Source of the DNA: Pseudomonas mandelii
GTDB taxonomy: Bacteria; Pseudomonadota; Gammaproteobacteria; Pseudomonadales; Pseudomonadaceae
Length of the DNA: 64,000 nt
Direction: 5' to 3'
Assembly (NCBI RefSeq): GCF_024138395.1
Contig: NZ_JAMYDU010000009.1
Location: forward strand, 62,001-126,000
The notes beneath the pieces are model-generated. The model was not told where the DNA came from. It worked only from the letters and a program-made list of their open reading frames with translations, and searched no databases. Made by a program: the position numbers and the translations under genes. This document shows, piece after piece, positions 1 to 8,088 of this stretch. Position 1 is the first letter of the stretch. Each line of letters opens with the position of its first letter.

Positions 1-228
1 GGCATCAACGGTACCGATGCCATCGGCGAATTGAAGAAACCCAACAGCGGCTTCTTCGGCTCGATGCTGCCGAGCCCGCACATCGAGGGCTACAACACCG
101 CGAGCATGATGTACGAGTGGGTCACCACCGGCAAAGAACCCCCGAAATACACCGCGATGGACGACGTTACGCTGATCACGCGCGACAACTTCAAGCAGGA
201 ACTGGAAAAGATCGGCCTGTGGAACTGA
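1..228 (+). CDS. araF: L-arabinose ABC transporter periplasmic binding protein, C-terminal fragment
   Basis: This is the last 75 codons of a periplasmic sugar-binding protein; the start lies left of the window. The tail, with motifs ITRDNF and ELEKIGLWN, resembles the end of E. coli AraF, which delivers L-arabinose to the AraG/AraH membrane complex. The araG and araH genes follow on the same strand and support the assignment: araG starts 61 bases after this stop. The fragment alone could belong to any family-1 sugar-binding protein, so the name rests mainly on its neighbours. Confidence 0.8.
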   Translation, partial: GINGTDAIGELKKPNSGFFGSMLPSPHIEGYNTASMMYEWVTTGKEPPKYTAMDDVTLITRDNFKQELEKIGLWN

Positions 229-289
229 GGTTGATTTCATTGGCGGCTCTGGCAACAGAGCTGCCTGACCGGTGTGATGAGGTGGGTTT

Positions 290-1834
290 ATGCACGCACA
301 AATACAGACAGACCAACAGAGCATTGGCGGCAGCCTGCGTTTCAACGGGATCGGCAAGATATTTCCCGGGGTGAAGGCGCTGGACGGCATCAGCTTCGTC
401 GCCCATCCGGGTCAGGTTCACGCCTTGATGGGCGAGAACGGCGCCGGTAAATCCACGCTGCTGAAAATCCTTGGCGGCGCTTACACGCCGAGCAGCGGCG
501 ATCTGCAGATCGGCGAGCAGACGAGGGTCTTCAAGTCCACCGCCGACAGCATTGGCAGCGGGGTCGCGGTGATCCATCAGGAGCTGCACCTGGTGCCGGA
601 AATGACCGTCGCCGAGAACCTGTTTCTCGGGCATCTGCCGGCGAGTTTCGGCCTGATCAATCGCGGCGTTTTGCGGCAACAGGCATTGGCCTGCCTGAAA
701 GGCCTGGCCGATGAAATCGACCCGCAAGAGAAAGTCGGGCGCCTGTCCCTCGGCCAGCGGCAACTGGTGGAAATCGCCAAGGCGTTGTCCCGTGGCGCGC
801 ATGTGATTGCATTCGACGAACCCACTAGCAGCCTGTCGGCACGGGAAATCGATCGCTTGATGGCGATCATCGGGCGCCTGCGCGACGAAGGCAAAGTGGT
901 GCTCTACGTCTCCCATCGCATGGAAGAAGTCTTCCGCATCTGCAACGCGGTGACGGTGTTCAAGGACGGTCGCTTCGTGCGCACCTTCGAGGACATGAGC
1001 GCGCTGACCCATGACCAATTAGTGACGTGCATGGTCGGTCGCGACATTCAGGATATCTACGATTATCGCAGTCGTCCGCGTGGCGCAGTGGCGCTCAAGG
1101 TCGACAAATTGCTGGGGCCCGGCTTGCGTGAGCCGGTGAGTTTCGAGGTGCACAAGGGTGAAGTCCTCGGGCTGTTCGGCCTGGTCGGCGCCGGGCGCAC
1201 CGAGCTGTTCCGGATGCTCAGCGGGCTGACGCGCAACACCGCCGGGCGCCTGGAGTTGCGCGGTCATGAACTGAAACTGCGTTCGCCGCGCGATGCCATT
1301 GCGGCGGGGATTCTGTTGTGTCCCGAGGACCGCAAGAAGGAGGGCATCCTGCCGCTCGCCAGCGTCGCCGAGAACATCAACATCAGCGCTCGTGGCGCCC
1401 ATTCCACCTTCGGCTGCCTGTTGCGCGGCCTGTGGGAAAAGGACAATGCCGACAAGCAGATCAAGGCGCTGAAGGTGAAGACGCCCAACGCGGCGCAGAA
1501 AATCATGTACCTGTCTGGCGGCAATCAGCAGAAGGCGATTCTCGGTCGCTGGCTGTCGATGCCGATGAAAGTCCTGCTGCTCGACGAGCCCACTCGCGGC
1601 ATCGACATCGGAGCAAAAGCCGAGATCTACCAGATCATCCATAACCTGGCCGCCAGCGGCATCGCGGTAATTGTGGTGTCCAGCGACCTGATGGAGGTCA
1701 TGGGCATTTCCGACCGCATCCTGGTGCTTTGCGAAGGCGCGATGCGCGGCGAACTGACCCGCGAACAAGCCAATGAATCCAACCTGCTGCAACTGGCGTT
1801 GCCACGCCAACGCGCTGCCGACGTGGCGAACTGA
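290..1834 (+). CDS. araG: L-arabinose ABC transporter ATP-binding protein
   Basis: This 514-residue protein has two ABC modules and should power L-arabinose uptake at the inner membrane with AraF and AraH. The first module has a Walker A GENGAGKST near residue 50, the signature LSLGQRQ, and the Walker B end AFDEP. The second module has a degenerate Walker A (LVGAGRTEL), the signature LSGGNQQK, and LLLDEPTRGID. That pattern is typical of sugar importers. Similarity to E. coli AraG runs throughout, for example FPGVKAL, ELHLVPEMTVAEN and LCPEDRK. The next gene starts nine bases after the stop, so the two are co-transcribed. Confidence 0.93.
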   Translation: MHAQIQTDQQSIGGSLRFNGIGKIFPGVKALDGISFVAHPGQVHALMGENGAGKSTLLKILGGAYTPSSGDLQIGEQTRVFKSTADSIGSGVAVIHQELHLVPEMTVAENLFLGHLPASFGLINRGVLRQQALACLKGLADEIDPQEKVGRLSLGQRQLVEIAKALSRGAHVIAFDEPTSSLSAREIDRLMAIIGRLRDEGKVVLYVSHRMEEVFRICNAVTVFKDGRFVRTFEDMSALTHDQLVTCMVGRDIQDIYDYRSRPRGAVALKVDKLLGPGLREPVSFEVHKGEVLGLFGLVGAGRTELFRMLSGLTRNTAGRLELRGHELKLRSPRDAIAAGILLCPEDRKKEGILPLASVAENINISARGAHSTFGCLLRGLWEKDNADKQIKALKVKTPNAAQKIMYLSGGNQQKAILGRWLSMPMKVLLLDEPTRGIDIGAKAEIYQIIHNLAASGIAVIVVSSDLMEVMGISDRILVLCEGAMRGELTREQANESNLLQLALPRQRAADVAN

Positions 1835-1843
1835 GAGGTGACT

Positions 1844-2812
1844 ATGACCATCCAAAACAACGCTTTGCCAACCCCGCGCAAACCGCTGGACTTGCGGCGC
1901 TTTCTCGATGACTGGGTGATGCTGCTGGCGGCCGTCGGGATCTTTGTGCTCTGCACCTTGCTGATCGATAACTTCCTGTCGCCGCTGAACATGCGCGGTC
2001 TTGGCCTGGCGATTTCCACTACCGGGATCGCCGCGTGCACCATGTTGTATTGCCTGGCATCCGGGCATTTCGACTTGTCGGTAGGCTCGGTGATTGCCTG
2101 CGCCGGCGTAGTCGCGGCGGTGGTGATGCGTGACACCGACAGCGTGTTTCTCGGCGTGAGTGCGGCGCTGGTGATGGGGCTGATTGTCGGGCTGATCAAT
2201 GGGATTGTGATCGCCAAGCTGCGGGTCAATGCGTTGATCACCACGCTGGCGACCATGCAGATCGTGCGTGGCCTGGCTTACATCTTTGCCAACGGCAAAG
2301 CGGTGGGCGTTTCTCAGGAGCAATTCTTCGTGTTCGGTAACGGCCAGTTGTTCGGTGTGCCGGTGCCGATTCTGATCACCATTGTTTGCTTCCTATTTTT
2401 CGGCTGGTTGCTGAATTACACCACCTACGGCCGCAACACCATGGCCATCGGCGGCAACCAGGAAGCTGCGTTGCTGGCCGGCGTAAATGTCGATCGGACC
2501 AAGATCATCATCTTCGCCGTGCACGGTGTGATCGGTGCGTTGGCCGGGGTGATTCTGGCGTCGCGCATGACGTCCGGTCAGCCGATGATTGGCCAGGGTT
2601 TCGAGTTGACGGTGATCTCGGCTTGCGTGCTCGGCGGGGTATCGCTGAGTGGCGGGATCGGGATGATTCGGCATGTGATCGCCGGGGTGCTGATTCTGGC
2701 GATCATCGAGAATGCGATGAACCTGAAGAATATCGATACGTTTTATCAGTATGTGATTCGTGGTTCGATCTTGTTGCTGGCGGTGGTGATTGACCGACTG
2801 AAACAACGCTGA
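1844..2812 (+). CDS. araH: L-arabinose ABC transporter permease
   Basis: This 322-residue polytopic inner-membrane protein is the arabinose channel subunit. Long stretches match E. coli AraH as I recall it: LASGHFDLSVGSVIACAG, INALITTLAT-type text (here VNALITTLATMQIVRG), ASRMTSGQPM and ENAMNLKNI. I chose the ATG at 1844 because GAGAGG lies just upstream; an in-frame GTG six bases earlier is possible. It ends the araFGH operon, and a REP pair follows within ten bases. No arabinose catabolic genes lie downstream, so the rest of the pathway must be left of the window or elsewhere. Confidence 0.93.
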   Translation: MTIQNNALPTPRKPLDLRRFLDDWVMLLAAVGIFVLCTLLIDNFLSPLNMRGLGLAISTTGIAACTMLYCLASGHFDLSVGSVIACAGVVAAVVMRDTDSVFLGVSAALVMGLIVGLINGIVIAKLRVNALITTLATMQIVRGLAYIFANGKAVGVSQEQFFVFGNGQLFGVPVPILITIVCFLFFGWLLNYTTYGRNTMAIGGNQEAALLAGVNVDRTKIIIFAVHGVIGALAGVILASRMTSGQPMIGQGFELTVISACVLGGVSLSGGIGMIRHVIAGVLILAIIENAMNLKNIDTFYQYVIRGSILLLAVVIDRLKQR

Positions 2813-2820
2813 TTGTCCCT

Positions 2821-2910
2821 GTAGGAGCGAGGCTTGCCCGCGAAAGCAGTCTGTCTGTCACGCTGATGCTGGATGTGCCGACGCCTTCGCGAGCAAGCCC
2901 CCTCCCACAG
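2821..2910. repeat. REP pair in inverted orientation (REPIN-like)
   Basis: A REP unit (GTAGGAGCGAGGCTTGCCCG core) is followed by a second one in opposite orientation (GCGAGCAAGCC..CTCCCACAG) about 40 bases later. The arms are of two subtypes, so pairing is imperfect. It lies just after araH, where it could stabilise or end the transcript. Confidence 0.85.
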
Positions 2911-3013
2911 TTGATCTGTGCCGCGCACACGCAGCGGTCGATTTTGAACCGGCATCCTTCACCCACTTTCACAAAATATCCCTTGCTCGCCCCAACCCGT
3001 TTCAGCTATGACG

Positions 3014-3030
3014 GTACACCCGAGGTGTAC
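3014..3030. promoter_or_regulatory. Perfect palindrome next to the GntR gene start, candidate operator
   Basis: GTACACC-CGA-GGTGTAC is a perfect 7-bp inverted repeat with a 3-base spacer. Its last base adjoins the ATG at 3031, and its right arm contains the GGTG/GAGGTG that would serve as ribosome binding site. GntR-family regulators bind short palindromes with GT..AC ends, so autoregulation by the downstream gene is plausible. Binding is inferred. Confidence 0.55.
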
Positions 3031-3744
3031 ATGATCAGACCGCTACGAATTGACAAGAAACAACAGGTAGTCGACGAGCTCGTTCGGCGCATCGAAAACG
3101 GCCTCATGGAGGACGGCGTTGTATTGCCGGGCGAACATCAGTTGGCTCAAGCATTCAAGGTCAGCCGAGGCACGCTGCGTGAAGCCGTGGCCGAACTGAA
3201 ACGGCGCCAGTGCATCGCTTCGCAAAGCGGGGTGGGGTCCATCGTCACCTTCGACGGTGTGGTGCTCGATCAGCGCAGCGGCTGGGCCCAGGCGCTGGCC
3301 GACAATGGGGCGCTGATTAATACCGAAGTGCTGCGGCTGGAGGCGGTCACCCGTCCTGACCTGCTACCACGTTTCGGCACTGATCAGTTCATCACCCTCG
3401 ACCGTCGCCGTCGCGGCACCGATGGCACGCTGGTGTCGCTTGAACGTTCATTGATGCCCGCCACCGGAGACTTGGAAGGCCTGCCGCGAGTCGGTCTGAT
3501 CGATGACTCCCTGACCATCACGTTGGCCGCCTATGGCTACATCGGTGACCACGGGGATCAGTGGATCGGTGCCGAACCCTTGAATGCCGAAGACGCCGAA
3601 TTGCTCGGGCGCCCGGAGGGCACGGTGTTCCTCAAGGCCCTGCGCACCACTTACGACCGCCAGAACCGCTTCATGGAACAGGTCGAAAGCCTGCTCGACC
3701 CAGTGCATTTTCGTCTGCACCTGCAAATTGGAACTTCAAAATGA
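3031..3744 (+). CDS. GntR-family regulator (HutC/UTRA type), YegW-like
   Basis: A 237-residue regulator. Residues about 10-75 form a GntR winged helix (LVRRIENGLMEDG, LPGEHQLAQAFKVSRGTLREAV). The rest looks like a UTRA effector domain (FITLDRRRRG, LVSLERSLMP, LKALRTTYD). The reading frame is open back to 2866, but the ATG at 3031 begins MIRPLRIDKK and gives a normal family length. Its stop overlaps the next start (ATGA), so it is the first gene of the hydrolase-permease-kinase operon and presumably controls it. The order recalls E. coli yegW beside yegTUV. The effector is unknown; a phosphorylated sugar or the imported nucleoside is the obvious guess. Confidence 0.85.
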   Translation: MIRPLRIDKKQQVVDELVRRIENGLMEDGVVLPGEHQLAQAFKVSRGTLREAVAELKRRQCIASQSGVGSIVTFDGVVLDQRSGWAQALADNGALINTEVLRLEAVTRPDLLPRFGTDQFITLDRRRRGTDGTLVSLERSLMPATGDLEGLPRVGLIDDSLTITLAAYGYIGDHGDQWIGAEPLNAEDAELLGRPEGTVFLKALRTTYDRQNRFMEQVESLLDPVHFRLHLQIGTSK

Positions 3745-4739
3745 CCGCGCTCGACCGTGCCCTCGGCGCGTTCTACGGACTGGCCCTGGGCGATGCGTTG
3801 GGCATGCCGACACAATCCCTGAGTCGTGCCGAGATCAAGGCGCGCTTCGGCGAGATCACCGATCTGCAGGACGCTGGTCCAGATCAACCGATCGCTGCAA
3901 ACATGCCCAAAGGCTCGATCACTGACGATACCGAACAGGCAATCCTGATCGGTCAGTTGTTGATTGAGGGCGAGGGCTGGATCGAACCGACGATGCTGGC
4001 CCAGCGCTTGATCGAATGGGAAGCCGGGATGCAAGCCAAGGGTTCGCAGGATTTGCTCGGCCCCTCGACCAAACGCGCGATCGAGATGATCCTCGCCGGC
4101 CACTCGCTGGAAGAGGCGGGGCGCTACGGCACCACCAATGGCGCGGCCATGCGTATCACGCCGGTGGGGATTGCAGCCGATGTTGCCGATCCCGAACGTT
4201 TCATCCGCGCCGTGGTGCAAGCCTGTCAGGTGACCCACAACACCACGCTGGGAATTGCCAGCGCGGCGGCAGTGGCGGCGGTGGTTTCTGCCGGGATCAA
4301 CGGCATGGACCTGGGCGAGGCATTGGACCTCGGCCAGCAGATCGCTCAGCAAGCCGAAAGCCATGGGCACTGGGTCGCTGGCGGACGTATCGCCTCGCGC
4401 ATCAGTTGGGCGTGGGGCATCAGCGTCGACAGCGACAAGGCGTTGCTCGCGGACTTGCTGTACGAGGTGATCGGCACGTCGGTGGCCTCGCAGGAATCGG
4501 TGGTGGTGTCGTTTGCACTGGCTCGGCAAGTGGCTATCGGGCAGATGACGGCTTTCGATGCATTGTGCATGGCTGCCAGTTTGGGTGGAGATACCGACAC
4601 CATGGCGGCGATACTCGGCGCGATGCTTGGGGCTTGTCTGGGGCTTGAGAGTTGGCCGGTGGGAATGATCGAACAGGTTAAAGCGGTAAATGATTTGCAG
4701 CTGGAACCGTTGGTGCAAGGGCTGTTGGCTTTGCGTTGA
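3741..4739 (+). CDS. ADP-ribosylglycohydrolase-fold hydrolase (YegU-like)
   Basis: This 332-residue protein has the DraG/ADP-ribosylglycohydrolase fold. Visible metal-site motifs are GLALGDALG near the N-terminus, ITDDTEQ around residue 60, THNT in the middle, and LGGDTDTMA near residue 280. The Asp residues of TDD and DTD should hold two Mg ions. Family members cleave N-glycosidic bonds of ADP-ribose to protein or of small ribosyl compounds. With a permease and a PfkB kinase in the same operon, a catabolic N-ribosyl hydrolase is more likely than a protein-modification role. Length and neighbours match E. coli YegU. It overlaps the GntR gene by four bases. Confidence 0.88.
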   Translation: MTALDRALGAFYGLALGDALGMPTQSLSRAEIKARFGEITDLQDAGPDQPIAANMPKGSITDDTEQAILIGQLLIEGEGWIEPTMLAQRLIEWEAGMQAKGSQDLLGPSTKRAIEMILAGHSLEEAGRYGTTNGAAMRITPVGIAADVADPERFIRAVVQACQVTHNTTLGIASAAAVAAVVSAGINGMDLGEALDLGQQIAQQAESHGHWVAGGRIASRISWAWGISVDSDKALLADLLYEVIGTSVASQESVVVSFALARQVAIGQMTAFDALCMAASLGGDTDTMAAILGAMLGACLGLESWPVGMIEQVKAVNDLQLEPLVQGLLALR

Positions 4740-4750
4740 CTGTTCTGACG

Positions 4751-4846
4751 TCATCGCGGGCAAGCCCGCTCCCACAGGGATAGTACAAACCTTGAGATGC
4801 ACGCCGTACCTATGGGAGCGAGCCTGCTCGCGATAGGCGCGCCGCA
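4751..4846. repeat. REP pair in inverted orientation
   Basis: Inverted REP units (TCGCGGGCAAGCCCGCTCCC and GGGAGCGAGCCTGCTCGCGA) are separated by about 45 bases. They lie inside the operon, between the hydrolase and permease genes, where they could lower downstream expression or protect the upstream mRNA. Confidence 0.8.
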
Positions 4847-4959
4847 TACTAGAATTTTTCACCCGCAATGGAGCGCACAAACATGGACAGGATCGCCGGA
4901 AAGTTATGTCAACTTCCGAATTGCCCACAATCACAACAATGGCAACAGGAGCAGTTTTC

Positions 4960-6426
4960 ATGAGTTCATCGAACACCGGGCAAAGTGCCGGGCAATTGGA
5001 AACCCGTGGTATCGAACCGGTGCCGGAAGGGGAGTGCAACGGTCATCCACTGCAACTGTTCTGGGTCTGGTTTGCCGCCAACATATCCATCCTCGGCTTG
5101 CCGTTGGGCGCCACGCTGGTGGCCTTCCGCGGCCTGGCGATCTGGCAGGCGATCATCGTCGCCATCCTCGGTGCCGCCGGCTCGTTCGCGGTGGTCGGGA
5201 TCATCTCCATTGCCGGTCGTCGCGGTCGCGCACCGAGCCTGACGCTGTCGCGGGCGATCTTTGGCGTACGCGGCAATATCGGCCCGACGCTGGTTTCGCT
5301 GATGTCGCGACTGGGTTGGGAAACCGTCAATACCACCACCGCAGCATTCGTCTTGCTGTCACTGTGCTCGATTCTGTTCGGTTCGCCGGTGGAAGCCAAA
5401 AGCGCGCCGCTGCTGACCCTGGTTTTTATCGCGATTTTCGTGCTGCTGACGTTGTCGGTGTCTGGCCTCGGTCACGCCACGTTGCTGGTGATCCAGCGAT
5501 GGGCGACCTACGTATTCGGTGCGTTGAACATCCTGGTCGGTGGTTTCCTCTGCGCGACCATCGACTGGAGCGCCGTGTTCAATGCGACGCCAGCGCCGCT
5601 GAGCGCGATGATCATCGGCATCGGTACCATGGCCGCCGGTACCGGGATCGGTTGGGCCAACGCCGGTGCCGACATGTCGCGCTACCAGCACCGCAGTGTC
5701 AAAGCTGTGCGTTTGGTGGCATCGGCGGCGTTCGGTGCGGGGATTCCGCTGGTGCTGCTGATCACCCTCGGTGGTTTGCTGTCAGTGGGCAACAATGATC
5801 TGGCTTCGGCCACTGACCCGATCGTCGCGATCCGCGACATGCTGCCGAGCTGGATGGCCGTGCCGTACCTGATCACCGCATTCGGCGGGCTGCTGCTGTC
5901 GAACAACCTGTCGGTGTACTCCGCCGGTCTGACCACGCTGACCCTCGGCCTGAAGGTCAGGCGCGTGTACGCGGTGGTGGTCGATATCATTGCTATCTTC
6001 GCCGGGTCGATCTACTTCATGCTGATCGCCGAGAGCTTCTACGGCCCGTTCATCACCTTCATTTCCTTGCTGGCGGTGCCGATCACGGCGTGGGTCGGGA
6101 TCTTCGTGGTCGACCTGATTCACCGGCATTACTACAGCCCCAAAGACCTGCTGGACGTCACTCCGAGCAGCGCCTACTGGTATCGCGGCGGCGTCGAGTG
6201 GCGTGCCTTCGGTGCATGGGCGCTGGCGATTGTGTTGGGTTTCAGTTTCACCACCATTGGCACCACGGAGCAAGATGTCTGGTTCCGAGGCTTTCTGTCC
6301 GACTCCTGGCTGGGCCACAACGGCCTGGGCTGGATCGTGACGTTCCTGGTGGCCGGTGGCATTTACTGGCTGCTCGGCGGTGCCAAGGACCGCCGCGCCG
6401 CGTTGATCGAGCCGGCTCATGCCTAA
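4960..6426 (+). CDS. NCS1-family permease (cytosine/nucleobase or nucleoside type)
   Basis: A 488-residue membrane protein with about 12 hydrophobic segments, of the nucleobase-cation-symport-1 family (CodB-like). Family-like features are the N-terminal loop PLQLFWVWFAANI, the GVRGN segment, and GIGWANAGADMSRY in the middle. I chose the ATG at 4960 because AGGAG lies eight bases upstream; in-frame ATGs exist at 4906 and 4939. NCS1 members import cytosine, hydantoins, allantoin, thiamine or nucleosides with H+ or Na+. The substrate cannot be read from the sequence. The adjoining hydrolase and kinase suggest a ribosylated base. The kinase start lies inside this gene's end. Confidence 0.85.
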   Translation: MSSSNTGQSAGQLETRGIEPVPEGECNGHPLQLFWVWFAANISILGLPLGATLVAFRGLAIWQAIIVAILGAAGSFAVVGIISIAGRRGRAPSLTLSRAIFGVRGNIGPTLVSLMSRLGWETVNTTTAAFVLLSLCSILFGSPVEAKSAPLLTLVFIAIFVLLTLSVSGLGHATLLVIQRWATYVFGALNILVGGFLCATIDWSAVFNATPAPLSAMIIGIGTMAAGTGIGWANAGADMSRYQHRSVKAVRLVASAAFGAGIPLVLLITLGGLLSVGNNDLASATDPIVAIRDMLPSWMAVPYLITAFGGLLLSNNLSVYSAGLTTLTLGLKVRRVYAVVVDIIAIFAGSIYFMLIAESFYGPFITFISLLAVPITAWVGIFVVDLIHRHYYSPKDLLDVTPSSAYWYRGGVEWRAFGAWALAIVLGFSFTTIGTTEQDVWFRGFLSDSWLGHNGLGWIVTFLVAGGIYWLLGGAKDRRAALIEPAHA

Positions 6427-7348
6427 AATGCTACACACCGGCCAGGTCATGATCGACCTGGTCATGGCCGTGGATAAGTTGCCTCAGTCGGGCGGTGACG
6501 TGCTCGCGCAATCCGCCCGTTTCGAGGCCGGCGGTGGCTTCAATGTGATGGCCGCGGCCCGGCGAAACGGCTTGCCGGTGGTCTACCTCGGTCGTCATGG
6601 CAAGGGCCGTTTCGGCGACCTGGCCCGAGAGGCAATGACGGCTGAAGGCATTCGGATTGGCATCGATCAGAGCACTGAGCGCGATACCGGGCTGTGCGTC
6701 GCGTTAACCGAAGCCTCGGCCGAGCGCACGTTCATTTCCTGGATCGGGGCCGAAGGCGAATTGACCGCCGAAGACCTGACAAGTGTGCCGGCCGAGGCGG
6801 GCGACTTTGTCTATGTCAGTGGCTATAGCCTGTTGCATGGCGCAAAGGCTCAGACGCTGGTGGATTGGGTGCTGGATTTGCCGGACGGGATCAAGGTGGT
6901 GTTCGATCCGGGGCCGTTGGTGGATTCGCCGGACGCATCGCTGATGAAGGCCTTGTTGCCGCGCATCGATCTGTGGACCAGCAACCGTGTCGAGGCGCTG
7001 CGGTTTACCGGGGCGACGGACATCGGCGAGGCATTGAAGCGGTTGGCTGATCATCTGCCGACCGAGGTGTTGATGGTGGTACGCGATGGGCCGCAAGGGT
7101 GCTGGATCAGCCAGCATGGCGAGCACCGGCATGTGCCGGGCTTCAAGGTGGTGGCGGTGGACAGCAACGGCGCGGGGGATGCTCACGCGGGAGTTTTTAT
7201 TGCCGGGTTGGCGCACGGGTTATCGGCGGACGAAGCGGCGCGGCGGGCAAATGCGGCTGCGGCGTTGGCGGTCACTCGCTGGGGGCCGGCGACTTCGCCG
7301 GGGGCGGCAGAGGTGGATGCGTTGATTCGCGAGTCTTTCGGCGCTTGA
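6419..7348 (+). CDS. PfkB-family sugar kinase (YegV-like)
   Basis: A 309-residue ribokinase-fold kinase that should phosphorylate a pentose or nucleoside in the cytoplasm. PfkB signature 1 is AGGGFNVMAAARRNG (residues about 40-54). Signature 2 is DSNGAGDAHAGVF (near residue 250), containing the anion hole and catalytic Asp of GAGD. The start overlaps the permease stop by eight bases, showing translational coupling. Together with the hydrolase it suggests a route of import, cleavage of the N-glycosidic bond, then phosphorylation of the sugar. E. coli YegV is the nearest analogue I recall; its substrate is not firmly known either. Adenosine or ribose kinase activity is possible. Confidence 0.85.
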   Translation: MPKMLHTGQVMIDLVMAVDKLPQSGGDVLAQSARFEAGGGFNVMAAARRNGLPVVYLGRHGKGRFGDLAREAMTAEGIRIGIDQSTERDTGLCVALTEASAERTFISWIGAEGELTAEDLTSVPAEAGDFVYVSGYSLLHGAKAQTLVDWVLDLPDGIKVVFDPGPLVDSPDASLMKALLPRIDLWTSNRVEALRFTGATDIGEALKRLADHLPTEVLMVVRDGPQGCWISQHGEHRHVPGFKVVAVDSNGAGDAHAGVFIAGLAHGLSADEAARRANAAAALAVTRWGPATSPGAAEVDALIRESFGA

Positions 7349-7357
7349 TCCACCGCT

Positions 7358-7587
7358 ATCGCGGGCAAGCCTCAATGCCGGTCAGTTAAGCGAAATTTCT
7401 GTAGGAGCGAGGCTTGCCCGCGAAGAATGCACCGCGGTTTTTCAGGTATTACGCGTCATCGTTCTTCGCGGGCAAGCCTCGCTCCTACAGATTCCGCCTT
7501 AACTGACAGGCATTAGGGCAAGCCCGCTCCCACCGGGGATTTGTTAACGACATACCCCCCTGTGGGAGCGGGCTTGCTCGCGAAGAG
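7358..7587. repeat. Compound REP region with nested element
   Basis: The region holds half a REP (7358-7371), a 144-bp insert described separately, the other half of the REP (7516-7533) and an inverted REP (7561-7587). Without the insert, the outer parts would form an ordinary inverted REP pair downstream of the kinase gene. This accounts for nearly all of the gene-free stretch to 7616. Confidence 0.75.
7372..7515. mobile_element. 144-bp MITE-like element carrying a REPIN, inserted in a REP
   Basis: The ends are inverted and near-identical: AATGCCGGTCAGTTAAG on the left and, read inward from the right, AATGCCTGTCAGTTAAGG. Inside sits a complete inverted REP pair (7400-7490). Both flanks carry GGGCAAGCC (7363-7371 and 7516-7524), which looks like a 9-bp target duplication. 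No ORF is present, so mobility would need an enzyme supplied elsewhere. A partial copy of the end sequence occurs at 27453-27468. Confidence 0.55.
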
Positions 7588-7616
7588 GCCCTCAAACTCA
7601 CCTCAAATCCGAACCC

Positions 7617-7997
7617 TTACCCGGCCTTGCGCAACGCCTCGATCAACTCTTGCTTGCGCATGCTCGAGCGCCCCGGAATCTTCTTCGCCCGGGCTTCTTT
7701 CATCAGGCTGTCCACCGTTTGCGTATCGCGTGAAGCCTTGCTGTTGCGTGGCTTGCCTTCACGAGTGGCCACTGCACGTCGAGATGATTCCTTGCGATCT
7801 GCAGACTTGGCGCTGGCCGGCTTCTTGCGCCCGGAGCCGCCGGCGCGTTCGCCGCCACCGGACTGCTTGTTCACCGTGGCCCAGGCGCGAGCTTCGGCTT
7901 CATCTTTCGATACGCCTTTGTGCTCGTAGCTTTCTTCGATGTGTTCGGCCTTGCGTTTTTGCTCGGCGGTGTATTTGTCTTTGCTTCCACGAGGCAT
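7617..7997 (-). CDS. Small basic protein with Rho-N/SAP-like C-terminus
   Basis: This 126-residue, highly charged protein is rich in Lys, Arg, Ser and Glu. It starts MPRGSKDKYTAEQKRKAEHI, has a disordered centre (GGGERAGGSGRKK), and ends in SLMKEARAKKIPG..MRKQELIEAL, a helix-extended-loop-helix pattern like the Rho termination factor N-terminal (SAP-like) domain. Similar Pseudomonas proteins are often labelled plasmid stabilisation protein without good evidence. Nucleic-acid binding is a fair inference from composition. An AGGAG lies at the right distance upstream. It heads a run of minus-strand small genes. Confidence 0.75.
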   Translation of the reverse strand: MPRGSKDKYTAEQKRKAEHIEESYEHKGVSKDEAEARAWATVNKQSGGGERAGGSGRKKPASAKSADRKESSRRAVATREGKPRNSKASRDTQTVDSLMKEARAKKIPGRSSMRKQELIEALRKAG

Positions 7998-8055
7998 GGG
8001 ATTTCTCCTGGTTTCAGGACGTATATCCGTAGGAACTCTTCAAACATCCACAGGC

Positions 8056-8088
8056 AAAAGATCTCAGCCCGCGGCAGCTCCTACGCGG
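8056..8088. repeat. Single copy of second intergenic repeat family
   Basis: AAAAGATCTCAGCC..GGCAGCTCCTAC belongs to the same family as the inverted pairs at 10171-10277 and 46352-46430. It lies just beyond the stop of the minus-strand gene at 8089. Confidence 0.6.

Noticed and set aside
3741..4739. DraG-like protein considered as nitrogenase regulator
   Set aside because: There are no nitrogen-fixation or DraT genes, and the operon partners are a permease and a sugar kinase.
3651..5039. 462-codon minus-strand frame across the hydrolase gene and REP pair
   Set aside because: It runs through intergenic repeats and opposite a well-supported gene.
7358..7587. Closely spaced repeats considered as a CRISPR array
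   Set aside because: The repeats are inverted REP units of varying spacing, not direct repeats with equal spacers, and no cas gene is present.
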